Positions 24,314 to 33,033 of a stretch of DNA of 64,000 bases are shown in pieces. A model generated the notes under the pieces. That model saw only the letters and a list, made by a program, of their open reading frames with translations, searched no databases and was not told the origin of the DNA. Position numbers and translations under genes: made by a program. Source of the stretch: a bacterium (GTDB lineage: Bacteria; Sysuimicrobiota; Sysuimicrobiia; Sysuimicrobiales; Humicultoraceae); NCBI GenBank assembly GCA_031082185.1, contig JAVHLI010000006.1, positions 1 through 64,000 on the forward strand, given 5' to 3'. Positions within the stretch are counted from its first letter, which is position 1, and every line of letters starts with the position of its first letter.

Positions 24314-24477
24314 ACCCCCCAGGTTCCCGTATTCGGAGGCCACGTTCCAGAGGGGGCAGTCCCGATGAGCGCACCTACCCTTCCTGTACCTGCTAGCGAT
24401 GTCTGTAGACCGACAGTCCTGGCAGTCGGCGTCAAGGAGAGGAATGTGTTGCGGATCGGAAAAGAGGAGCATGCGCC

Positions 24478-24765
24478 ATGAAGATCGCCCCACTTGCCGA
24501 TGTCAAGGCCAAGCTCAGTGCGTACGTTGACACCTCTGAGAAAGAGGGTCCGGTCATCATCACTCGTAATGGAAGGGCAGTAGCCGTTCTGATTGCCCCC
24601 AAAGACGAGGATGACCTGGAGACTCTTGTTCTTGCCCGTTCTCCCCGCTTCCTAGCCAGGATCGAGAGGGCTCGACGCAGCATCCGTCAGGGTAAGGGCC
24701 TGACCGAGGCCGAATTCTGGAAGGCTGTCGAGGATCGCCAAGGATCGGCTAGGAAGGGCAAGTAG
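24478..24765 (+). CDS. Phd/YefM-family antitoxin, no adjacent toxin
   Basis: A 95-residue protein with the YefM/Phd N-terminal fold (PLADVKAKLSAYVD, EGPVIITRNGRAVAVLIAP) and a helical C-terminal tail. The next 100 bases hold an IS110 fragment instead of a toxin gene, so either the toxin was displaced by the insertion or this is an orphan. The 164 bases upstream, after the attC, hold no convincing gene. Confidence 0.85.
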   Translation: MKIAPLADVKAKLSAYVDTSEKEGPVIITRNGRAVAVLIAPKDEDDLETLVLARSPRFLARIERARRSIRQGKGLTEAEFWKAVEDRQGSARKGK

Positions 24766-24788
24766 CCGCCTATGCAGCGGCCCAGCAC

Positions 24789-24896
24789 CTATGAGGCCTC
24801 CTCCAGGATTGCCACGAACGGACCAACGCCCGGAAAGGTGATCAAGCGGCGCACCCGGGGATCGTCGCGGACAATCGTAAAGAGATCTCGACGCGC
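24789..24896 (-). pseudogene. IS110-family transposase, C-terminal domain fragment
   Basis: The minus strand encodes RDDPRVRRLITFPGVGPFVA, the start of the Transposase_20 domain of IS110 elements, with a stop after LEEAS. Only about 36 codons remain. The flanking GCCCAGCACCTATGAGGCCTCC repeats the IS/attC junction at 21389. Confidence 0.7.
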
Positions 24897-24920
24897 AATA
24901 CGGTCTGGTCCGCACACAGT

Positions 24921-25348
24921 CCGTGGCTGCCATTCAGCGCTCACTGCTGTCGCTGTAGCGGGAAGGCGGGGAAGCCCTGTTCGGCGAACCGGGCCTAGAA
25001 CTAGGGGACTTGATGCGCACCGACCTCACCGGCCGCGGCATCGTTAACATACTTGCCGCCGACCAACTCGTCCTGAAGCCTCATTTGTATTCGAGTTTCC
25101 TGCTGTGGCTGCTGTCGGAGCTGTTCGACGACGCTCCGCCGGCGCTGCGCCAGCGGGTGGAGCAGGTCGTCCGGATCATCCGGTCCAAGGGCGTGGGCGT
25201 GTACTTTTGTTCGCAGTTTCCGGACGACGTGCCAAACGACATTCTTGGCCAGCTCGGGAACCGCATCCAACACGCCCTGCGCGCCTACACGCCGCGTGAC
25301 CAGAAGGCGGGTCGCGCCGCCGCTAGTCTGCGGGCGTCGCAGCGTTAG
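24921..25348 (+). pseudogene. HerA-like ATPase (DUF853) remnant
   Basis: The frame shows AAIQRSLLSL, an in-frame TAG at 24956-24958, then REGGEALFGEPGLELGDLMRTDLTGRGIVNILAADQLV and WLLSELF-DDAPPAL. In DUF853 proteins about 25 residues with the Walker B region lie between SELF and DDAPPAL; they are deleted here. The C-terminal LGQLGNRIQHALRAYTPRDQKA is kept and then the frame shifts. Stop, deletion and missing N-terminal Walker A show a dead gene. Confidence 0.82.
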
Positions 25349-25461
25349 ACGGCCGCAGGGACGGGCAGGTGCTCGTTGTGCAGCCGGGCGCCTGTTTTGA
25401 GGCCTGGCAGCACGGCGGGGCTGGCTGGTACACAAGGTGCGTCATCGCGGACGTGCCCGCT

Positions 25462-26397
25462 TCACCTCCCCTTGAAGATCGACAGCGGCAGGTATGCCGA
25501 CACGATCCAGTTCGGCGCGTCCACCACCTCGCTGATCTTCAGGTCCACCGCCACGCTGCACAGCACGTAGGCGTCCTCGGGCGAAAGCCCGTAGGTGCGC
25601 CCCAGGTGGACGATCATCGCCCGCACCGCGTCCTTCGCGCACTGCATCAGATCGGGCCCCACGCCCGTCGTCGCGTAATACCCCAGCGCGTCGTGCCGGG
25701 GCGTGAGTGGGCCGGGCGTCTGGAACTGCGGGGCGGGGATGGTCAGCCCTCTGCGCACGCCGAAGCGCAGCGTGAACTCCATCGGACACTCGATGCCGGT
25801 CACGCAGACCTCGCCGTCGCCCTGCGCCGCGTGGCAGTCGCCGGCCGAGAACAGGGCGCCAGGGACCTGCACCGGCAGCAGCAGCCGCGTCCCCCTGTTG
25901 AGGTGGCGGATGTCCATGTTGCCCCCGAACGGTCCGGGCGGCAGGACGAAGTGCTCGCCGGGCTCAGCCGGCGCCACGCCCATCACCCCGCAGAAGGGCT
26001 GCAGCGGGATGATGAGATCGTCGCGCATCCGCGTCGTATGCCCGTCGGACAGATCCCAGTGGCGGATGTAGGGGCCGGGGAAGTCCTCCGCCAGCAGGCC
26101 CAGGGTGGGGATGATGCCCGTCCAGCCCCAGTCCAGCGGTCGCAGGTCGAGGATCTCGACCTCCAGCGCGTCGCCCGGCGTCGCCCCACGGACGGAGATC
26201 GGCCCGGCCAGGGGATAGATCCGATCAAAGTTGATGGAGGCCAGGACCGACGCATCGCATCCCGGCGTCACCTGGCCATCGGTTACGTCCTTGGTGCGGC
26301 AGGTGACGATGTCCCCGGGGTCGACCTCCAGGGCGGGTGGGAGGTCTTTGTTCCACTTGTAGTGGACCCTCTCGGGCGGAAGGACGTGCGTGCTCAT
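25462..26397 (-). CDS. Acetamidase/formamidase family hydrolase
   Basis: A 311-residue protein of the FmdA/AmdA family: VDPGDIVTCRTKDVTDGQVTPG, GPISVRGATPGDALEVEILDL, PPGPFGGNMDIRHLNRGTRLLLPV, FSAGDCHAAQGDGEVCVTGIE. The family hydrolyses formamide or short amides to ammonia and the acid. ATG 26397 is preceded by AGGAGG on the minus strand; longer frames upstream lack this. It is monocistronic. Bases 25349-25461 hold no gene. Confidence 0.92.
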   Translation of the reverse strand: MSTHVLPPERVHYKWNKDLPPALEVDPGDIVTCRTKDVTDGQVTPGCDASVLASINFDRIYPLAGPISVRGATPGDALEVEILDLRPLDWGWTGIIPTLGLLAEDFPGPYIRHWDLSDGHTTRMRDDLIIPLQPFCGVMGVAPAEPGEHFVLPPGPFGGNMDIRHLNRGTRLLLPVQVPGALFSAGDCHAAQGDGEVCVTGIECPMEFTLRFGVRRGLTIPAPQFQTPGPLTPRHDALGYYATTGVGPDLMQCAKDAVRAMIVHLGRTYGLSPEDAYVLCSVAVDLKISEVVDAPNWIVSAYLPLSIFKGR

Positions 26398-26461
26398 GGG
26401 TGTCCTCCTGAGGGTGTCCCAAGGGGAGTTGATCTTTCGGGAGCAGCCCCCAGCGCCCACT

Positions 26462-26494
26462 ACGCCGCCCTCACTTCCTTCCCCTGCATGTCAG
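26462..26494 (-). repeat. 33-bp inverted repeat, copy 1
   Basis: The reverse complement of this block (CTGACATGCAGGGGAAGGAA, then GTGAGGGCGGCGT) recurs at 30780-30812 with a single mismatch. The two copies face each other around a 4.3 kb segment with the DUF4143 ATPase and the P-type ATPase. Confidence 0.8.
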
Positions 26495-26540
26495 ACGAGG
26501 TCGTACGGCTCGATCCGGCGCGGCTAGTGCTGGGCTTGGC

Positions 26541-26579
26541 ACCATGAAAATCGAACTTGCCAGTTTCGATTTTCATGGT
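26541..26579. promoter_or_regulatory. Perfect 15-bp palindrome upstream of the DUF4143 ATPase gene
   Basis: ACCATGAAAATCGAA (26541-26555) and TTCGATTTTCATGGT (26565-26579) form a perfect inverted repeat with a 9-base centre, ending 11 bases before ATG 26591. The AT-rich arms in GC-rich DNA and the position suggest an operator for a dimeric repressor, possibly the gene product itself. A transcribed hairpin hiding the start region is also possible. Confidence 0.65.
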
Positions 26580-26590
26580 ATCGTAGAGGC

Positions 26591-27778
26591 ATGATCCAGC
26601 GCCCCCGCTGGCTAGCCGAGATCCGCGCGGCCCTGAAACGGAGTCGGGTCACCGCCCTCGTGGGCCCCCGCCAGGCCGGCAAGACGACGCTTGCCCGCGA
26701 GATCGTGCCTCCGGACTCGCCGGCCTACTTCGACCTCGAAGACCCCACGAGTCTTGCGCGGCTGGCCGAGCCGATGACGGCCCTGGCGCCCCTCCGGGGG
26801 GTCGTGGTGATAGACGAGATCCAGCGCCGGCCCGACCTGTTCCCGATCCTTCGGGTCCTGGCCGACCGGCGTCCCCTCCCGGCGCGTTTCCTGATCCTGG
26901 GGAGCGCGAGCCCTGACCTGCTCCGCCAGTCGTCGGAGACTCTCGCGGGTCGGATCGAGACCGTCATCCTGAGCGGCTTCAGCGCGAACGAGCTGGGCGG
27001 TGGTGCCGCGACGCTCCGTCGGCTCTGGCGGCGCGGAGGCTTCCCGCCCGCCTACCTGGCACGTTCAGACCAGGCCAGCTACGTCTGGCGCCAGCAGTTC
27101 ATCCTGACGTATCTCGAACGCGATCTGCCGCAGCTCGGCATCACCATCCCTGCCGCAACCCTGCTCCGGTTCTGGACGATGCTGGCGCACTACCACGGCG
27201 GCGTCTGGAACGCGGCCGAGGCGGCCCGATCCCTCGGTGTCACCGAGCCCACGGCGCGCCGTTACCTGGACATCCTCACGGGTCTGTTCATGGTGCGGCA
27301 GCTCCAACCTTGGCACGAGAACCTCAAGAAGCGCCAGGTCAAGTCGCCGAAGGTCTTCCTGCGCGACAGCGGCCTCTTGCACGCGCTCCTGGGACTCGCC
27401 TCCGAGCGGGAGATCCTGTCGCATCCGAAGGTCGGCGCCTCGTGGGAAGGCTTTGCCATCGAGGAGACCCTACGGGCGGTGCGGCCCGAGGCGGCCCACT
27501 TCTGGGCGACGCACACCGGCGCGGAGCTGGACCTACTGCTCTTCTTGGGCGGTCGCCGCTACGGCGTGGAGGTGAAGTTTCAGGACGCGCCGCGGCTTAC
27601 GCCCTCGATGCGCATCGCACTCAAGGATCTCGACCTGACGCGCCTCACCGTGCTCTACCCCGGCGATCGGCGCTACCCGCTCGAGCGGCGCGTGGACGTG
27701 GTGCCGCTCGCGGAGCTCGCGACGCGTGGGGCCGACGCGCTGATCGCCGGCCCGAGCCAACCAACGCGGATGAAGTAG
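26591..27778 (+). CDS. AAA-type ATPase with DUF4143 domain
   Basis: A 395-residue protein. Walker A VGPRQAGKTTLAREI (residues 20-34), Walker B RGVVVIDEIQRRPDLF and sensor LILGSASPDLLRQSSETLAGR are followed by a winged helix (WNAAEAARSLGVTEPTARRYLDIL). The DUF4143 C-terminal nuclease-like region has GASWEGFAIEETLR and GAELDLLLFLGGRRYGVEVKFQDAP, matching a D-x(n)-E-x-K pattern. Such proteins are widespread and of unknown function. A palindrome precedes the gene. Confidence 0.9.
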   Translation: MIQRPRWLAEIRAALKRSRVTALVGPRQAGKTTLAREIVPPDSPAYFDLEDPTSLARLAEPMTALAPLRGVVVIDEIQRRPDLFPILRVLADRRPLPARFLILGSASPDLLRQSSETLAGRIETVILSGFSANELGGGAATLRRLWRRGGFPPAYLARSDQASYVWRQQFILTYLERDLPQLGITIPAATLLRFWTMLAHYHGGVWNAAEAARSLGVTEPTARRYLDILTGLFMVRQLQPWHENLKKRQVKSPKVFLRDSGLLHALLGLASEREILSHPKVGASWEGFAIEETLRAVRPEAAHFWATHTGAELDLLLFLGGRRYGVEVKFQDAPRLTPSMRIALKDLDLTRLTVLYPGDRRYPLERRVDVVPLAELATRGADALIAGPSQPTRMK

Positions 27779-27781
27779 GAC

Positions 27782-28006
27782 ATGGCCGCCGCAACACGCC
27801 CGACCGCCTGTGGGGCACGGATGCCACGATGGCGCATACCCGAGCCGATCTACGACGCCTCAGGCCACTTCCATGGCGCGCTGCGCCGGCTGGGGATCGA
27901 GGCGTCCCCGGCGTTCGTCGGCGAGCCCCCCTGCAACGGGTGTGCCGATCTTGATGATCCGCGAACCCAAGAAACTGTCCGACTAACCAGGACCGGTGCG
28001 ACTTGA
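27782..28006 (+). CDS. Small hypothetical protein
   Basis: A 74-codon frame starting 3 bases after the ATPase stop. The sequence is Pro- and Cys-containing (PRWRIPEPIYDASGHFHGALRRLGIE, PPCNGCADLDD) and matches nothing I recognise. Close spacing to the upstream gene is the only support; it may not be expressed. Confidence 0.3.
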   Translation: MAAATRPTACGARMPRWRIPEPIYDASGHFHGALRRLGIEASPAFVGEPPCNGCADLDDPRTQETVRLTRTGAT

Positions 28007-28038
28007 ACAACCACAACCAGACAAGAGGATAAGTTCTT

Positions 28039-30732
28039 ATGCAACCGTCTCCCGTCGAATCAACTTCCTCCTGGTATACCCTGTCCAGCGAAACGGTGTT
28101 TTCTCGCCTGAGATCCACGCCCGCCGGGTTGACCGGGGCCGAGGCGGTTCCGCGCCTGGCGGAACATGGCCCGAACGAACTGAAGGCCGCCCGCCGTATC
28201 TCGCCGTGGCCGATTCTTGTTGGGCAGTTCAAGAATGTGCTGATTGTCATTCTTCTTGTGGCGACGGCGCTCTCCGCCTTCCTCGGGCACGGGATTGAAG
28301 CCATCGCGATTGCCGCCATCGTGTTGTTTGCCGTGCTATTGGGTTTTGTGCAGGAATACCGCGCCGAACGCGCCATCGAGGCGTTACGCCAAATGGCCGC
28401 GCCAACGGCAACCGCCATTCGCGATGGAGAGGAAGTTGAGATCCCAGCGCGCGACCTTGTGCCGGGCGATGTTGTCCTCTTGCGGGCAGGTGACAAAATC
28501 CCCGCCGACGTCAGATTGATAGAGGCCGTCAATTTGCAGGTCGAAGAAGGCGCGCTCACGGGCGAGTCTGTTCCAGTAGAGAAGCACGCCGCGCCTCTTG
28601 CCAACGGTGAATTGGCCCTTGGCGACCGCAAGAACATGGCCTATGCTGGCACAATCGCGACCTATGGCCGAGGCCGCGCGGTTGTCGTCGCCACCGGCAT
28701 GAACACCGAGTTCGGCAAGATCGCCCAAATGCTGCAAACGGTTGAAACCGGCAAGACTCCGTTGCAGGAATACCTGGATAAGGTCGGTCGCACGCTGGCG
28801 TGGGGCGGCTTTGCAGTCGTGGGGGTCGTTGTGGCCCTTGGCCTGTTTCGTGGTCAATCCTTCATTGAGATGCTGATTTTCGGTATTGCTCTGGCCGTTG
28901 CCGTTGTCCCGGAGGCGTTGCCTGCGGTGGTCACGATTTCACTCGCTATCGGTGCGCAGAGGATGGTCAAGCGCAATGCGCTTGTGCGCCGCCTCCCGGC
29001 GGTTGAAACTCTCGGCAGCACTTCGGTTATCTGCTCCGACAAGACCGGCACGCTGACGAAGGACGAAATGACGGCCCGCAGGATATCTGTTGCCGGGCAA
29101 GTGCTGGATGTCTCCGGAGCGGGCTATGAGCCGCGCGGGCAGTTCTCGCGCGATGGCCTTACGGTTGAGCTCTCCAATCCGCTGAAACTGCTGTTGCGGG
29201 CCGCTGCGCTTGCCTCCGACGCGCACATCGTTCTTAGCGAGTCGGATGGCCGCTGGCGCGTCAAGGGCGACCCGACGGAGGGAGCGTTGGTAGTCGCCGC
29301 CGCTAAAGCCGGGCTGAACAAGGCGGACCTTGAGTCGCAATTCCCTCGGGTGAACGAAATCCCGTTCAGCTCCGAAACCAAACGCATGACGACGCTGCAC
29401 GCCGGGCCCGAGGGTGTCGTTGCCTACTCCAAAGGCGCGCCGGAAGTCATACTTGCTTCCTGTACTCGGCAGTTGACGGCAAAGGATGAAGCGGCGCTCG
29501 ACGCCGCGGGCCAAGAGGCGATTCTGGAAACAGCCCGCCGGATGGCAAGCGAGGCGTTGCGTGTGCTGGCGGTGGCCTCCAAGCCGAACGCAACATTGGA
29601 AAACGCCGAGCGCGAAATGACATTCCTCGGATTGGTGGGCATGATTGACCCGCCGCGCCCCGAGGCGAAGGCCGCGATTCAGACGTGCGAGCAGGCCGGC
29701 ATCAAGCCGGTGATGATTACCGGCGACCACCCGCTGACCGCGCAGGCCGTGGCCCGCGAACTGGGCCTGCTCAACACCGGCCGCAGTGTCACCGGCGCGG
29801 AACTGGAGGCGATGAGTGAGGCCGAGTTTGAGCGCGCGGTAGAAAGCATCGAGGTCTATGCCCGCGTTTCTCCGGCGCACAAGTTGCGCGTGGTCACGGC
29901 CCTGCAAAAGAAAGGTCACATTGTCGCGATGACGGGCGACGGCGTGAACGACGCGCCCGCGCTCAAGAAGGCCGACATCGGCATCGCGATGGGCATCACC
30001 GGCACGGACGTGACCAGAGAGGCCGCCGACATGACGCTCACCGACGACAATTTCGCTTCCATCGTGGCGGCGGTGGAAGAGGGGCGCGGCATTTTCGGCA
30101 ACATCAAGAAGTACCTAATGTTTCTACTTTCGTCCAACATCGGCGAAATCGGCCTGCTGGGCACGGCCTCGCTCATTGGACTACCCTTGCCCTTGAGCGC
30201 CGTGCAAATCCTGTACGTCAACCTGGCTACCGACGGCCTGCCTGCTGTGGCACTAGCGGTAGACCCGCCCGAACCTGACCTCATGCGCCACAAACCGCGC
30301 AACCCGCGAACCGGCATCTTCACCCGGCCTGTCGTGAGTCTCATGGTGGTGGGGGGTGTATGGTCGGCGGCGGTCAACTTGGGCCTGTTTGTTTGGGCAT
30401 TGAGTTCTGGACGTAGTCTTGAAGAATCAATGACGATGACCTTCGTTTCGCTGGTGTTGATTCAGTTCTTCAAGGCATACAACTTCCGCTCTGACCGCCA
30501 TTCGGTGCTGGACCGTCCATTTGCCAACAAATGGTTGAACTTGGCTATTGTGTGGGAGTTGGTGCTATTAGCCCTAATCGTTCACGTGCCTTTCCTGCAT
30601 GAGCCGTTTGGCACGTTTAGCCTACCGCTGATTGATTGGGCCATCGTCATCGCTTTGGCCTTCACAGTTTCGCCGGTGCTGGAGATGGCGAAGTGGATGG
30701 AGAGGCGCGGATGGTTTGGGAAGATGAGCTAG
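28039..30732 (+). CDS. P-type cation-transporting ATPase (type II, Ca2+-like)
   Basis: An 897-residue transporter. It has an N-terminal cation-ATPase domain ([19 protein letters not shown]), TGES-type actuator loop ([13 protein letters not shown]), M4 motif [11 protein letters not shown], phosphorylation motif [21 protein letters not shown], hinge [21 protein letters not shown], and C-terminal membrane helices. The PEALP motif fits SERCA/PMCA-like pumps, so Ca2+ export is most likely. Codons are visibly less GC-rich than in the neighbouring genes, which hints at transfer. GAGGAT lies 8 bases before ATG. Confidence 0.93.
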   Translation: MQPSPVESTSSWYTLSSETVFSRLRSTPAGLTGAEAVPRLAEHGPNELKAARRISPWPILVGQFKNVLIVILLVATALSAFLGHGIEAIAIAAIVLFAVLLGFVQEYRAERAIEALRQMAAPTATAIRDGEEVEIPARDLVPGDVVLLRAGDKIPADVRLIEAVNLQVEEGALTGESVPVEKHAAPLANGELALGDRKNMAYAGTIATYGRGRAVVVATGMNTEFGKIAQMLQTVETGKTPLQEYLDKVGRTLAWGGFAVVGVVVALGLFRGQSFIEMLIFGIALAVAVVPEALPAVVTISLAIGAQRMVKRNALVRRLPAVETLGSTSVICSDKTGTLTKDEMTARRISVAGQVLDVSGAGYEPRGQFSRDGLTVELSNPLKLLLRAAALASDAHIVLSESDGRWRVKGDPTEGALVVAAAKAGLNKADLESQFPRVNEIPFSSETKRMTTLHAGPEGVVAYSKGAPEVILASCTRQLTAKDEAALDAAGQEAILETARRMASEALRVLAVASKPNATLENAEREMTFLGLVGMIDPPRPEAKAAIQTCEQAGIKPVMITGDHPLTAQAVARELGLLNTGRSVTGAELEAMSEAEFERAVESIEVYARVSPAHKLRVVTALQKKGHIVAMTGDGVNDAPALKKADIGIAMGITGTDVTREAADMTLTDDNFASIVAAVEEGRGIFGNIKKYLMFLLSSNIGEIGLLGTASLIGLPLPLSAVQILYVNLATDGLPAVALAVDPPEPDLMRHKPRNPRTGIFTRPVVSLMVVGGVWSAAVNLGLFVWALSSGRSLEESMTMTFVSLVLIQFFKAYNFRSDRHSVLDRPFANKWLNLAIVWELVLLALIVHVPFLHEPFGTFSLPLIDWAIVIALAFTVSPVLEMAKWMERRGWFGKMS

Positions 30733-30779
30733 GGGCGTTTTCAGGGCGTTGCCACAGTTACACGTCGTGCTCAAGACCG

Positions 30780-30812
30780 CTGACATGCAGGGGAAGGAAG
30801 TGAGGGCAGCGT
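30780..30812 (+). repeat. 33-bp inverted repeat, copy 2
   Basis: The same 33-base block as at 26462-26494 in opposite orientation, 32 of 33 identical. It directly precedes ATG 30814 and its GGGGAAGGAAGTGAGGG part would serve as the ribosome binding site of the next gene. Confidence 0.8.
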
Positions 30813-30813
30813 C

Positions 30814-31656
30814 ATGAGGATCCTCTTGTCCGTCCTCGCGGTGCTGCTGCTTGGCGGTGTTGGCGTGCTGGCATTCTGCAACTATCGCTGGCAGACCAGA
30901 ACCGCGGATCAAGTTGCGCGTGTGAACGGTGCGACTGCCGGCTTGCCGACTGCCGCGTACTCCGCAGCCGAGATTGATGGCCTTCCGGCCCCTGTGCAGC
31001 GTTACTTTCGCGCAGTGCTGCGCGACGGGCAGCCGATAGTACGCCGCGCGCGGCTCAAGCAAGAGGGCGACTTTCTCATCAAGCCCAAGGAGAACGTCTG
31101 GGGACCCTTCACCGCCACGCAGACCGTTGGCGTTAAACCGGCGGGGTTTGTGTGGGACGCACGCATTCGCATGGCGCCCGGAATTGCCGTGCGGGTGCGC
31201 GATTCGTTTGTAGACGGTCGCGGCTACATGCACGCCAGCCTGCTGGCCACGGTGCCGTTGGTCGCGGTGGAGGGTACCCCAGGCATCGCGGCCGGCGCGT
31301 TGCAGCGCTATCTGGCAGAGGCGGTTTGGTACCCGACTGCCCTGTTGCCCTCCCAAGGGGTGGCGTGGTCGGCGATTGACGGCTCGAGCGCGCGCGCAAC
31401 CCTGAGCCTTGCCGGCGTCAAGGTGTCGCTCGACTTCCGCTTCGGCAATGACGGTCTGATGCAAAGCATCTACGCTGCTGATCGCCCCCGCAACGTAGAC
31501 GGCCGCGACGTTCCCACCCCTTGGCGGGGGCGCTGTTTTGAGTACCAGGAACGTGGCGGCATGCGCATCCCAGTGCGCTGCGAAGTCGAGTGGATATTGC
31601 CGGAAGGCCCGCAGGCTTACTGGAGGGGCCGCATTACCGAGGTCTCATATGAATAG
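30814..31656 (+). CDS. DUF6544-like exported protein
   Basis: A 280-residue protein with an N-terminal hydrophobic segment (LLSVLAVLLLGGVGVLAFC), then a conserved block GLPAPVQRYFRAVLRDGQP, RARLKQEGDFLIKP, WDARIRMAPGIAVRVRDSFVDGRG and LAEAVWYPTALLP. I recognise this layout from DUF6544/DUF6920-type proteins of unknown role, predicted to be anchored outside the inner membrane. The start is placed right after the 33-bp repeat. Confidence 0.7.
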   Translation: MRILLSVLAVLLLGGVGVLAFCNYRWQTRTADQVARVNGATAGLPTAAYSAAEIDGLPAPVQRYFRAVLRDGQPIVRRARLKQEGDFLIKPKENVWGPFTATQTVGVKPAGFVWDARIRMAPGIAVRVRDSFVDGRGYMHASLLATVPLVAVEGTPGIAAGALQRYLAEAVWYPTALLPSQGVAWSAIDGSSARATLSLAGVKVSLDFRFGNDGLMQSIYAADRPRNVDGRDVPTPWRGRCFEYQERGGMRIPVRCEVEWILPEGPQAYWRGRITEVSYE

Positions 31657-31719
31657 CAGGCCAGAAGGTGAACTAACCGCTGAACTCAAACGCTGCACCG
31701 CTCGAGAAGGAGGCTTACC

Positions 31720-32085
31720 ATGAGCAGATTGGCGAAGACGGTATTCGCGTTTGGAGTCTACCTCTGCGCCGTTGGCATCATCCTTGTTCTCAGCCCGAAC
31801 ACCCTGCTTGCCGTCCTTGGGATTCCCACTACCACGGAGGTGTGGATCCGGGTCCTCGGAGTCGTCGTGGGTGTGCTCGGCGGGTATTATGTTCAGGCCG
31901 CACGGCATGAGCTGATCCCATTCTTCCGTGCCACGATCTGGGGCCGGGCCATCGTATTCCTGCTGTTCGGAGCCTTCGTTGTGCTAGGCCTGGCTCGGCC
32001 GACGCTGGTTCTCTTCGGCGTCATTGACCTGCTCGGTGCCCTATGGACCGCCGCGGTGCTATCATCCCAACCTCGGGCGGTCTAA
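31720..32085 (+). CDS. Small membrane protein, four helices
   Basis: A 121-residue protein with four predicted membrane helices (VFAFGVYLCAVGIILVL, VLGVVVGVLGGYYVQAA, IWGRAIVFLLFGAFVVLGLA, LVLFGVIDLLGALWTAAVL). GAGAAGGAGG precedes the ATG. No catalytic motif is seen. It resembles small DoxX/DUF4345-like membrane proteins only in general layout; function unknown. Confidence 0.65.
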   Translation: MSRLAKTVFAFGVYLCAVGIILVLSPNTLLAVLGIPTTTEVWIRVLGVVVGVLGGYYVQAARHELIPFFRATIWGRAIVFLLFGAFVVLGLARPTLVLFGVIDLLGALWTAAVLSSQPRAV

Positions 32086-32128
32086 CAAGCGCGTCCACGC
32101 TGGGGCTTGAGGTATGGGAGGTTACTCC

Positions 32129-32359
32129 ATGAAGGTCTACACGTATTCCGAGGCGCGGCAGCGTCTCGCCAGTCTGCTTGATCAGTCGCGACGAGAGGGG
32201 AAGGTCCAGATCCGCCGCCGGGACGGGCAGCTGTTCGTCCTGCAGCCGGTCGCCACACTGGGCCCTCCTCTGGATGTCCCGGCAGTGAAGGCCAATCTTC
32301 GGCCCGGCGAGCTCGGGGATCTGACCCGGGAGGGCCACGCGGCGGATGCGCAACATTAG
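32129..32359 (+). CDS. Phd/YefM-like antitoxin
   Basis: A 76-residue protein with the Phd-type start MKVYTYSEARQRLASLLDQSRREGKVQIRRRDGQLFVLQP. There is no own toxin directly after it; the downstream HigBA pair has its own promoter. ATG 32129 is taken because the fold begins there; ATG 32114 is in frame upstream. Confidence 0.75.
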   Translation: MKVYTYSEARQRLASLLDQSRREGKVQIRRRDGQLFVLQPVATLGPPLDVPAVKANLRPGELGDLTREGHAADAQH

Positions 32360-32385
32360 GCCTGACCGCAAGAAGGTGTTAACGC

Positions 32386-32414
32386 TTGACGATATTACCG
32401 TATTGCGTTATCAT
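32386..32414 (+). promoter_or_regulatory. Strong promoter of the first higBA module
   Basis: TTGACG (32386-32391), 17-base spacer, TATCAT (32409-32414). Transcription should start near 32421, while the higB ATG is at 32423. The mRNA would be essentially leaderless, and no Shine-Dalgarno sequence is seen before the ATG. Confidence 0.7.
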
Positions 32415-32422
32415 CAGATGCG

Positions 32423-32713
32423 ATGATTCGAACATTTCGCGATCCTGAAGCTGAGCGCGTCTTCGCGCGCGAGCGTTCGAGACACCTCTCACCAGATCTG
32501 CAGCGGGCGGCGTACAAGAAGTTGGCCGTTCTTCATGCTGCAGGTTCGATCAAGGATCTGCGGGTGCCGCCAGGCAATCGTCTAGAGAAGCTCTCAGGGG
32601 ACCGGGCGGGGCAGCACAGCATACGCATAAATGAGCGCTGGCGCATCTGCTTTGTCTGGCGGGATGGGGATGCCTACGACATAGAGATCGTTGACTACCA
32701 TCGAAGGAGGTAG
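32423..32713 (+). CDS. higB: HigB-type toxin
   Basis: A 96-residue HigB/RelE-fold protein: MIRTFRDPEAERVFARERSRHLSPDLQRAAYKKLAVLHAA, DLRVPPGNRLEKLSGDRAGQHSIRINERWRICFVWRDGDAYDIEIVDYH. This matches the HigB family of ribosome-dependent mRNA nucleases. Toxin-first order with HigA 2 bases after the stop is standard for HigBA. Confidence 0.93.
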   Translation: MIRTFRDPEAERVFARERSRHLSPDLQRAAYKKLAVLHAAGSIKDLRVPPGNRLEKLSGDRAGQHSIRINERWRICFVWRDGDAYDIEIVDYHRRR

Positions 32714-32715
32714 AG

Positions 32716-33021
32716 ATGGTGGCTAAGAAGCTGGCGCCGGTTCATCCCGGCGAGATACTGATGGAGGAGTTCCTGGAGCCGATGGGCATTTCCCAGTATC
32801 GGTTGGCGAAGGACACGGGCGTGCCGCCCCGACGGATCAACGAGATCGTCCATGGCAAGCGGGCGATCAGCGCCGATACGGCTCTGCGGCTGGCACGATA
32901 CTTTGGGATGACCGAGACATTCTGGCAGAATCTGCAGGCGCACTACGACCTGGAGGTCGAGAAGGATCGGCTGGGCCGGCGCCTGGAGAAGGAAGTCGGT
33001 GTCTATGCTCGGGTTGGATAG
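32716..33021 (+). CDS. higA: HigA-type antitoxin
   Basis: A 101-residue HTH protein: PVHPGEILMEEFLEPMGISQYRLAKDTGVPPRRINEIVHGKRAISADTALRLARYFGMTETFWQNLQAHYDL is the classical HigA/VapI domain. GAAGGAGGTAGAG lies before ATG 32716. It should neutralise HigB and repress the promoter at 32386. Confidence 0.93.
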   Translation: MVAKKLAPVHPGEILMEEFLEPMGISQYRLAKDTGVPPRRINEIVHGKRAISADTALRLARYFGMTETFWQNLQAHYDLEVEKDRLGRRLEKEVGVYARVG

Positions 33022-33033
33022 CTGGAGGTCGTC

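Noticed and set aside
24308-24493. Small Cys-rich minus-strand frame between the attC and the YefM gene
   Set aside because: CxxC-like spacing is suggestive, but there is no ribosome binding site, it ends in the attC R' box and no family is recognised.
25369-26547. 392-codon + strand frame opposite the formamidase gene
   Set aside because: Shadow of the formamidase, whose minus-strand frame has clear family motifs and a good ribosome binding site.
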